A DNA stretch of 6,307 nt from the NCBI GenBank assembly GCA_001564135.1, contig LKNH01000151.1:1-6307 (forward strand), in the 5' to 3' direction. Shown here one piece after another: positions 1-5,521 of this stretch (position 1 is its first letter; each line of letters begins with the position of its first letter). Origin of the DNA: Halobacteriaceae archaeon Tc-Br11_E2g27. GTDB taxonomy: Archaea; Halobacteriota; Halobacteria; Halobacteriales; Haloarculaceae. Both the position numbers and the translations under genes were made by a program. Under the pieces are notes generated by a model that ran no database searches, was not told the DNA's origin, and saw nothing but the letters and a program-made list of their open reading frames with translations.

Positions 1-1
1 G

Positions 2-895
2 GGGGCTGTCGTCCTCGATGATGAGTTTCTGGAGGTTGTCCTGACCGCTGTCGTTGCCGGCGGAAATGTCCTCCTGGAGGATGTTCCCGGCACTGGAAAG
101 ACCCTGACCGCTCGGTCGATTGCTGAAGCACTTGGCCTTGAGTTTAGCCGGATTCAGTTCACCCCCGATTTGCTTCCTGCCGACATCACCGGGAGCTCTA
201 TTTTCAACGAACAACGCCGCGAATTTGTCTTCGAGGAGGGACCCATCTTTGCCAACGTCGTCCTCGCCGACGAAATCAACCGTGCACCGCCAAAAACCCA
301 GTCTGCCCTGCTCGAAGCCATGGAGGAAGGGCAGGTCACCGTCGACGGAACCGACCGCTCGCTGCCGGAACCGTTTTTCGTGATTGCAACCCAGAATCCC
401 GTCGAGCAGGAGGGAACCTTTCCCCTTCCTGAAGCTCAGCTTGACCGGTTCTGGGTTAAGACAACCATCGGCTATCCTGACCCCGACGGCGAAAGTCAGA
501 TTCTCCGCCGTCGAACGCAACGAAACGTCTCGACGCCAACCGTCCGTCCCGTTCTCGACAGCAGTGATATCAACCGACTCCTTGCTGAACCAGAATCCAT
601 CGCCGTCACGGACGAGCTCATTGATTATATGCGGGATATTGCCAGACAAACCCGCAAGGACGAGCGCGTCCGTATCGGTGTCTCTCCCCGAGGGACACAA
701 CGCTTGCTGGAACTCGCTCGCGCCCATGCCGTCCTCGTCGGCCGGGAGTTTGTCGTCCCCGCCGATGTCAAAGGGATGGCCGTTCCTGGACTCGCACACC
801 GACTCGTCCTCACGACGGATGCCGAGGTCGAACAGGTTGACAAACGCGACGTAATTCGCGATGTGCTCGATACCGTGCCTGTGCCACGTGATTGA
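2..895 (+). CDS. MoxR-family AAA+ ATPase (5' partial)
   Basis: The reading frame is open from the left edge, so the start codon and probably some 20-30 residues are missing; 297 residues are visible. MoxR proteins are AAA+ ATPases thought to act as chaperones that insert cofactors or mature partner proteins, often von Willebrand factor A proteins. Visible motifs, numbered in the fragment: Walker A EDVPGTGKT (26-34), the MoxR-typical QFTPDLLPADITG after it, Walker B VVLADE (86-91) followed by INRAPPKTQSALLEAMEE, sensor-1 region ATQNP (129-133), the EGTFPLPEAQLDRF segment with the likely arginine finger (Arg149), and a C-terminal lid with SPRG (227-230). The C-terminal end agrees with the family. 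The TTG at 170 is an internal Leu, not a start. No same-strand gene follows: the next gene converges 13 bases downstream. A DUF58 partner, common beside moxR, would have to lie upstream. The family assignment is firm; the substrate is unknown. Confidence 0.95.
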   Translation, partial: GAVVLDDEFLEVVLTAVVAGGNVLLEDVPGTGKTLTARSIAEALGLEFSRIQFTPDLLPADITGSSIFNEQRREFVFEEGPIFANVVLADEINRAPPKTQSALLEAMEEGQVTVDGTDRSLPEPFFVIATQNPVEQEGTFPLPEAQLDRFWVKTTIGYPDPDGESQILRRRTQRNVSTPTVRPVLDSSDINRLLAEPESIAVTDELIDYMRDIARQTRKDERVRIGVSPRGTQRLLELARAHAVLVGREFVVPADVKGMAVPGLAHRLVLTTDAEVEQVDKRDVIRDVLDTVPVPRD

Positions 896-908
896 ACGAA
901 CACTCCTC

Positions 909-1937
909 TCAGCCCTCCAAAAACCGCTCGTACCCGTCCGGTAACCGCTCTCGCGCTTTTGCAACCGAACAGCCCTCCGGCCGTGTGCTGCTCAGGGTAT
1001 GCCAGTACAGCACCCGCTCGTCATCAAACTCCCCAGCAATGGCCGCGACCGTCTTCGCAGTATACGTCGGGTCGAGCGTCAGCCCATACTCTGCAGCCAC
1101 CGCCTGTACTCGCTCGCCAGCGGGAGTCGGCTCTGCATACCCACTGCCGATATACTCGCCACAGAGCGTGATATCCGCTCGTCGGTATCGCCGTCCGGAA
1201 AGCCCACAGAGTGCAGCCGTCTTGTTTGCAAGCCGCGCAACAGTCAGCCGGTTCACCGCAAACCACGGCGCAACCCGAACACCCACAAGTTGACTCGACA
1301 GGGAGGTCAGGTCCAGTCCCACCCGCAAGCTTGCGAGTGTTCCCCCGCTGCTCGCCGGCACCACAATCACGTCAGGCTCGGGAATCTCGCCAGCTTCAAC
1401 CTGCATTGCGAGCTCCGTTGCTGCCTCAACATATCCAACCGTCCCCAGCGGCGAGGAGCCGCCAGTCGGAATGGCGAAACAGTCCTCATCGCGTGCCAAT
1501 CGGACTCGTTTTGCAGCCAGCGCCGGTGGGAAGCGGTATTTGCTTCCAACCAGCCGCAGTGTCGGTGACTGTGCGGCAAGCGCCTGCAGGTTCTGCCGGA
1601 CGTGTGGCGTTGGCTCCTGCGGGAACTGTAACGCCTCTGGAACAAGTTCAACTCCCCGTGCATGCGTTACCGTGGCGAGAACGTGGTTGCTCCCGACAGC
1701 TCCACTGGTAAAGACGCGCGAACACCCCTCATCAATGGCAGCCCCCAGCAGGTACCGAAGCTTCCGGACTTTGTTGCCACCGTAGGACTCGCCAGCGAGA
1801 TCCTCGCGCTTCAGAGAGAGGTTTGGTACCCCAAGCTCAGCACCAAACGCAGGTGCCGCCTCAACAGGCGTCGGAAACGACCCGATATCGACTGTGGGGG
1901 ATTCGATATCGACGGCATCTGGGTAAAGAGAAGTCAC
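909..1937 (-). CDS. PLP-dependent D-cysteine desulfhydrase / ACC deaminase-like enzyme
   Basis: This 342-residue protein has the usual length of the ACC deaminase/D-cysteine desulfhydrase branch of fold-type II (tryptophan synthase beta-like) PLP enzymes. It is probably cytoplasmic. Visible features: an N-terminal FPTPVE; KREDLAGESYGGNKVRKL (43-60) with the probable Schiff-base lysine Lys56; SNH at 83-85, matching the substrate-carboxylate contact; IPTGGSSPLGTVGYVEAA (156-173); the phosphate-binding loop SSGGT (196-200); and a C-terminal DPTYTAK. Family members release ammonia and pyruvate plus sulfide from D-cysteine, or open the ring of 1-aminocyclopropane-1-carboxylate; the sequence alone does not decide the substrate. 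Two spots differ from the usual pattern: Gly82 sits where Gln or His often precedes SNH, and the C-terminal HTGG-like motif reads HTLSS. The start is GTG; no ATG lies near it, and the frame is closed upstream by the stop of the preceding gene. No clear ribosome site is seen, so translation may depend on the upstream gene. Confidence 0.88.
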   Translation of the reverse strand: MTSLYPDAVDIESPTVDIGSFPTPVEAAPAFGAELGVPNLSLKREDLAGESYGGNKVRKLRYLLGAAIDEGCSRVFTSGAVGSNHVLATVTHARGVELVPEALQFPQEPTPHVRQNLQALAAQSPTLRLVGSKYRFPPALAAKRVRLARDEDCFAIPTGGSSPLGTVGYVEAATELAMQVEAGEIPEPDVIVVPASSGGTLASLRVGLDLTSLSSQLVGVRVAPWFAVNRLTVARLANKTAALCGLSGRRYRRADITLCGEYIGSGYAEPTPAGERVQAVAAEYGLTLDPTYTAKTVAAIAGEFDDERVLYWHTLSSTRPEGCSVAKARERLPDGYERFLEG

Positions 1938-1958
1938 TGGTTTTGGACGGCTCGCTGC

Positions 1959-2534
1959 TTACTCACTGAACGAAACCTCCGAAAGCGAGGCACGCTCGCC
2001 GAACAACCACTCCGCATGGTCGAGGGCATACTCGCGGTGGTCCTCCTCAAGCGCACCAATCGCATCCTCAACCAGGAGCGGACGGTAATCGCGCAGCCCG
2101 GCACTACCCGCGGTGTGCAACACACAGACGTTCGCAAGCGTCCCGCCGAAAACGAGATTCTTGATGTTGTGTGCCGAGAGCCAGCCATCTAAGTTGGTCT
2201 GGTGGAAGGCATCGTAGGTGTGTTTCATCACGACCAGTTCCTCCTCACGCGGCGAGAGCTCCTCGACGAGTTCTGCATCCCAGCTTCCCTCAACAACGTG
2301 CTCGCCCCACTGCTCGAACTCGTCGTAGTAGTGGGCATCCTCAAACTGCTCGGGCGGGTGAACATCCCGAGTGTAGACGACGGCCGCCCCTGCATCTCTT
2401 GCTTGCTCGACAAGCGTAACACAGTCCTCGATTGCCGCTTCGCTTCCCGGCGCGTAGAGGCTGCCGTCGGGATGACAGAAGCCGTTTTGCATGTCGACGA
2501 TGACGACTGCCGTCTCTGTCGGGTCCAGTTGCAT
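1959..2534 (-). CDS. Isochorismatase-fold cysteine hydrolase, probable nicotinamidase
   Basis: This 191-residue cysteine hydrolase has all three catalytic residues of the family: Asp14 in VIVDMQNGF, Lys104 in VVMKHTYDAF and Cys137 in GTLANVCV, the last next to the typical cis-peptide. It also has the metal-site pattern of nicotinamidases: Asp57 and His59 in TRDVHPPEQF, and His79 in WGEHVVEGSWDAEL, which resembles the WPxHCVxGTxGAE segment of PncA proteins. The likely reaction is nicotinamide to nicotinate plus ammonia, feeding NAD salvage in the cytoplasm. A different amide or isochorismatase-like substrate cannot be excluded, so no symbol is given. The start is the ATG at 2534; upstream bases show no Shine-Dalgarno site but do have a TATA-like box about 29 bases away, which suggests a leaderless transcript. 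It is the first gene of a probable two-gene operon with the PLP enzyme 21 bases downstream. Confidence 0.9.
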   Translation of the reverse strand: MQLDPTETAVVIVDMQNGFCHPDGSLYAPGSEAAIEDCVTLVEQARDAGAAVVYTRDVHPPEQFEDAHYYDEFEQWGEHVVEGSWDAELVEELSPREEELVVMKHTYDAFHQTNLDGWLSAHNIKNLVFGGTLANVCVLHTAGSAGLRDYRPLLVEDAIGALEEDHREYALDHAEWLFGERASLSEVSFSE

Positions 2535-2559
2535 AGCTATCTATTTGACTGGATTTGTG

Positions 2560-2571
2560 GAAAACGTTTCG
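2560..2571 (-). promoter_or_regulatory. Candidate BRE/TATA promoter of the nicotinamidase operon
   Basis: Read on the minus strand, this site is CGAAACGTTTTC: a purine-rich BRE-like CGAAA followed by a T-rich box centred about 29 bases upstream of the ATG at 2534. That distance fits archaeal transcription starting at or just before the start codon, giving a leaderless mRNA. It also contains the 8-base palindrome AAACGTTT (2562-2569), which could be a protein-binding site. Short motifs like this arise by chance, so confidence is limited. Confidence 0.35.
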
Positions 2572-2649
2572 TGAGGAGTATGTTCAAAGCTGTAAATCGC
2601 CTCGCGGAGCACAGACCGAAGGTTCCAGCCAAAACAATCGCCACCACGC

Positions 2650-2657
2650 TTTTTTAT
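2650..2657 (+). promoter_or_regulatory. Candidate TATA box of the RHH-PIN operon
   Basis: The run TTTTTTAT is the most TATA-like stretch in the divergent intergenic region. Its centre lies about 28 bases before the in-frame ATG at 2682 and about 19 before the ATG at 2673, so standard archaeal spacing would start the mRNA near 2680. The upstream bases (CCACCACGC) are a poor match to a BRE. Its 3' end overlaps the inverted repeat at 2656-2674, so a protein bound there would be expected to block promoter recognition or initiation. Confidence 0.45.
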
Positions 2658-2674
2658 GTGTAGGACTTACACAT
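2656..2674. promoter_or_regulatory. Perfect inverted repeat, likely autoregulatory operator
   Basis: ATGTGTA and TACACAT form perfect 7-base arms around the 5-base centre GGACT. The repeat lies between the TATA-like box and the expected transcription start of the RHH-PIN operon and overlaps the first candidate start codon (2673). RHH antitoxins normally bind such palindromes as dimers of dimers to repress their own operon, so the downstream RHH protein is the obvious candidate ligand. The symmetry is seen directly; the role is inferred from position. Confidence 0.55.
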
Positions 2675-3077
2675 GAATAAGATGGCCGAAGAACGTACCC
2701 GCGTTGATTTCAATGCGCCACAGTCGTTGGTTGAGCGAGCGGATGCACTCGCTGACCTGCTCGACATCTCGCGGACACAACTGCTCATTGAAGCATTGCG
2801 GGGTGAACTCGACAGTCGACTCTCCGACGAGCAGATCCAACAAAAGCTCAAACAGGCGTACTACGACGAACGCGTCTCGTTGGATACAGTCGAAACGATG
2901 CTGGGAACCGAAGAAGCATTGCGATTGAAGCTTCTTCGAGCATCACTCACACGTGACCCGCCAGAGCCACAGTTGGAGGGTCGGCTCCCGACACAGGCAG
3001 AATTCTATGACGAGGAGTTGCCCGAGTGGAAGCCGAGCGAGACGAATAGAGATAATGAAGCACAGCCAGAGCGATGA
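2673..3077 (+). CDS. Ribbon-helix-helix DNA-binding protein, putative antitoxin
   Basis: This 134-residue acidic protein has an N-terminal RHH (CopG/MetJ-like) domain. A beta strand around residues 8-15 (RTRVDFNA) would contact DNA, helix A spans about 17-30 (SLVERADALADLLD), and helix B about 33-48 begins with the typical turn ISRTQLLIEALR. Residues 62-89 (AYYDERVSLDTVETMLG and what follows) resemble the short helix-turn-helix of UPF0175 antitoxins. The tail (95-134) is proline-rich and acidic, with EFYDEELPEW, and may wrap the toxin. At 134 residues it is longer than most RHH antitoxins (about 50-80). The next gene starts inside its stop codon (ATGA), so the two are probably translationally coupled. 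By analogy it would neutralise the PIN protein and repress the operon through the palindrome at its start. The outermost ATG is given; the ATG at 2682 fits the TATA spacing better and would give MAEERTRV. The RHH call is good; the antitoxin role is inferred. Confidence 0.85.
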   Translation: MNKMAEERTRVDFNAPQSLVERADALADLLDISRTQLLIEALRGELDSRLSDEQIQQKLKQAYYDERVSLDTVETMLGTEEALRLKLLRASLTRDPPEPQLEGRLPTQAEFYDEELPEWKPSETNRDNEAQPER

Positions 3078-3634
3078 CCGAACAGGCAAGGATCGTCGTC
3101 GATACGAACGTCCTGTTGAATCTGGCAACACCCGTGGTTGATGGACGGACGCACGCACCGAGTGGGGAGGACCCGCTCGTTGCTGTCCTCTCAACGTATG
3201 AAGTCCATGTTCCTGACAGCATTCTCGGGGAGTTGATTACAGCAGCCACTGGCGATAACTTGCTTGCAACGGCTGCAAACGCAGTGTTGCAGGCAGCGCA
3301 CCACCTGACCACGCATGATGTCGACGATGAGCTGACAGACCCCCTCGAATACGGTCTTGATACGGGCGAAGCACACGGCATCTGGCTAGCAAACGAGCTG
3401 TCAGCGGCGATGTTCGTCACCGACGAATTCAATACAACAAACTACCTTCTTGTCTCACTTGCTCTCGACGACCGGAACAGCCTGTATACAACGCCACACG
3501 TGTTGTGCGTGCTGGCCGAGAGTGAAATCCTCTCACACCAGTACGTCGCGGCGGTACTGAGTTATTACGTCGAAACAAAAAACTGGGATAGCCAATATAT
3601 CCATCAGCTCCGCAACCGCTATCTTTCAACCTAA
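3074..3634 (+). CDS. PIN-domain protein, putative RNase toxin
   Basis: PIN domains are Mg2+/Mn2+-dependent ribonucleases; as toxins they typically cut tRNA, rRNA or mRNA. This 186-residue protein shows the expected acidic residues in order: Asp10 in IVVDTNVLLNL, Glu53 in PDSILGELITAA, Glu99 in DTGEAHGIWLA, and Asp117 in FVTDEFN. The active site therefore looks intact. The DTGEAHGI segment recalls the GEA motif of DUF3368/VapC-like PIN proteins. Beyond the core, residues about 125-186 form an extra C-terminal part with no motif I recognise, making it longer than a common VapC (about 130-150). The ATG overlaps the stop of the RHH gene by four bases, and no separate ribosome site is visible, so production probably depends on translation of the antitoxin. 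It ends 18 bases before the convergent antiporter gene. The PIN fold is well supported; toxicity and target are inferred. Confidence 0.85.
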   Translation: MTEQARIVVDTNVLLNLATPVVDGRTHAPSGEDPLVAVLSTYEVHVPDSILGELITAATGDNLLATAANAVLQAAHHLTTHDVDDELTDPLEYGLDTGEAHGIWLANELSAAMFVTDEFNTTNYLLVSLALDDRNSLYTTPHVLCVLAESEILSHQYVAAVLSYYVETKNWDSQYIHQLRNRYLST

Positions 3635-3643
3635 ATAGGTTGA
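3626..3643. repeat. 18-base perfect palindrome at the convergent gene junction
   Basis: TCAACCTAAATAGGTTGA consists of 8-base complementary arms around a central AA; as RNA it could form a 7-pair stem with an AAAT loop. It covers the stop codon of the PIN gene and ends nine bases before the stop of the antiporter gene on the other strand. It may mark transcript ends in both directions, be a protein-binding site, or be a remnant of cassette insertion. No T-run follows, so it does not match the usual archaeal T-rich terminator. Confidence 0.5.
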
Positions 3644-3652
3644 CGGCAGCTA

Positions 3653-5521
3653 TCACAACGACAACGCCAGCAACACCGTCAACACGATACCGACTAACAG
3701 GACGGTCATGCCGATACCGGCTCGGAGATAGAGCCGCGAGACTTCGCCGCCATCGGGTGAGTGTTCTTCATCTGCAAAGGCTGGTCTGACGCTGCCCGGC
3801 AACCAGCCAGTTCCCTGCTGTGCAGCAGTAACCGGGTTCGAACCGACCCAGTAACAAAACCGCACAAAGCGAATGCCAGCGCGGTCGATAGCCCCGAACG
3901 ACTCCGTCACCGCAAGGACGCCTGCCTTGCCTGAGTAGAAGGTGGCAGGGTTGAGAATCACGTTCATATCGCTGACGTGGCCAATCTTATAGAGCAGTCG
4001 GCGAATCACCGGGAACGAGATGACGCTGATTGTGAGGAGGATTGCCGCGTCCATCAGGTGCCCCACGCTGTATGGGTCGAGGTCGGTAACTGCGAGGTCA
4101 ATCGCACCCGTTGCGAGCCCCTCACCGACGGCGTAGCCAGCAAAGGTCTGCCAGATACCCGGAATGCCGACAGCGAGACAGGCCGCACCAACCGAAAACA
4201 TCGCTGCTGACTGGCCGAAGGTCGCGTCCTTGACCATCCCGTCGTACTCGCCGTGTAAGAAGACGTAAAAGCCGAGTTTGATGAACGAGAGGAAGGTTCC
4301 AATCGCGCCAATGAAGAGCATCCAGTAGACGATTTCGTTGCCGCCGGCGAAGTAGCCGGTGTCGGCGGCATCGAGAATCATTCCCTTGCTGATGAAGCCG
4401 TTAAACGGCGGCACTGCCGTGATGGCGAGTGCGCCGAGCGCGAACGCAGCGGCCGTAAGCGGCATCTTTCGCCAGAGGCCACCGAGTTCGTAGAGGTCCT
4501 CGATGCCCGTCCGGTAGATGACGACACCGACCGCCATGAACAACAGCGCCTTGAACAGGATGTTATTGAAGGCGTGCATCACCGCACCGGCACCACCGAT
4601 ATCGCCGGAGGCCGCAATCAGCCCGATTCCGGCGGTCATGTAGCCAACCTGCGCCATGATGTGGTAGGAAAGCAGCGCACGCATATCGTGCTGGAGCAGC
4701 GCGAAAATAACCCCATAGACGGCCATTGCCCCTCCGAGGTAGGCAAGGAGCATGCCGCCCTCTGGGAACGCCTGCAAGAGGACGTACGCGCCGGTTTTGG
4801 TCGTAAAGACCGAGAGGAACACCGAGGCGGCGATGTGTGGCCGCGGGTAGGTATCCGGCAGCCAGGTGTGGAGTCCGATGAATCCACAGTTGACGCCGAT
4901 ACCGAGCGCCGCAAGGATTGCTGGCATATCCGCACCGATGCCGAGGTCCGAAAGCGGTGCAACGGTGCCAACCTCAATCCCACCGGCAAGAGTCATGCCG
5001 CCGCCTGCGGCAAGATGCCAGATGACGGCAAAGAGGAACAGGCTCCCACCGATGCCGTGTGCGATGGCGTAGCGATAGCCCGCGCGAATCGCATCGCCAC
5101 CGTGATGCCAGACGAGGAGCGTGCTCGTGACGGCCATCAACTCCCACCAGACAATCAGCGTCAGCCAATCGCCGGAGAAGATGACACCCGTCGTCGAGGC
5201 GACATACGAGAGCGCGAAGGCCGTCATCACCTTCGGCGCGTCGCTGCTGTAGGCGTAGACGACGGCTGCTGTCGCAAGCAACCCGGCAGCAATGCCCATC
5301 AACTGCGTCAGTGAATCGACTTCCATGAAGACCGCACCCGCGAAGCCGAGGAACTCAATCTCCCAGTACGTCCCCTCGGGTGCGAAAAGTGCAACCGCAA
5401 GCAGCCAGAGGGTACTCGCCGCTCCAATGACGTGACCACTCAGTCGTGGGAGGAACGCAACCGCAAAGGCGGCTGCAAGGAGGACAACCGACGGCGGAAC
5501 GACCGTCAGGAACTCGCTCAT
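3653..5521 (-). CDS. mrpD: Mrp/Mnh-type cation:proton antiporter subunit D-like protein
   Basis: This 622-residue integral membrane protein belongs to the proton-conducting family shared by MrpA/MrpD and complex I subunits NuoL/M/N. It is hydrophobic throughout with about 14 core membrane segments. Key residues: Glu127 in WWELM, matching the conserved TM5 glutamate; HTWLPD (218-223); Lys242 in FTTKTGAY; SYHIMAQVGY (285-294); His316 and Lys324 in HAFNNILFKALLFM; and Lys379 in PPFNGFISKG. Together these form the charged half-channel for protons. A C-terminal extension (about 490-622) has one or two further membrane segments (490-510 and 599-622) joined by a soluble stretch, longer than a standard MrpD. 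As one subunit of a multi-subunit antiporter it would help export Na+ in exchange for H+. Its ATG overlaps the stop of the upstream D-like gene and follows a strong Shine-Dalgarno site. It appears to be the last gene of its operon. A role in another Mrp- or hydrogenase-like complex is possible. Confidence 0.88.
   Translation of the reverse strand: MSEFLTVVPPSVVLLAAAFAVAFLPRLSGHVIGAASTLWLLAVALFAPEGTYWEIEFLGFAGAVFMEVDSLTQLMGIAAGLLATAAVVYAYSSDAPKVMTAFALSYVASTTGVIFSGDWLTLIVWWELMAVTSTLLVWHHGGDAIRAGYRYAIAHGIGGSLFLFAVIWHLAAGGGMTLAGGIEVGTVAPLSDLGIGADMPAILAALGIGVNCGFIGLHTWLPDTYPRPHIAASVFLSVFTTKTGAYVLLQAFPEGGMLLAYLGGAMAVYGVIFALLQHDMRALLSYHIMAQVGYMTAGIGLIAASGDIGGAGAVMHAFNNILFKALLFMAVGVVIYRTGIEDLYELGGLWRKMPLTAAAFALGALAITAVPPFNGFISKGMILDAADTGYFAGGNEIVYWMLFIGAIGTFLSFIKLGFYVFLHGEYDGMVKDATFGQSAAMFSVGAACLAVGIPGIWQTFAGYAVGEGLATGAIDLAVTDLDPYSVGHLMDAAILLTISVISFPVIRRLLYKIGHVSDMNVILNPATFYSGKAGVLAVTESFGAIDRAGIRFVRFCYWVGSNPVTAAQQGTGWLPGSVRPAFADEEHSPDGGEVSRLYLRAGIGMTVLLVGIVLTVLLALSL

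Noticed and set aside
170..172. TTG as a start codon for the MoxR gene
   Set aside because: The Walker A motif lies upstream in the same frame (77-103), so the codon is an internal Leu.
892..2192. Several plus-strand open frames of 130-190 codons across the PLP and nicotinamidase genes
   Set aside because: They are low-complexity, Ser/Arg/Pro-rich translations opposite genes with intact catalytic motifs, with no start signals.
2202..2663. 153-codon plus-strand open frame running through the nicotinamidase start into the intergenic region
   Set aside because: It is mostly antisense to the hydrolase, has no recognisable domain, and would run through both candidate promoters.
4574..5314. 246-codon open frame on the plus strand inside the antiporter gene
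   Set aside because: It is antisense to a clear membrane-protein gene. Its product is Arg/Asp/Gly-rich with no recognisable domain, as expected of a shadow frame in GC-rich coding DNA.
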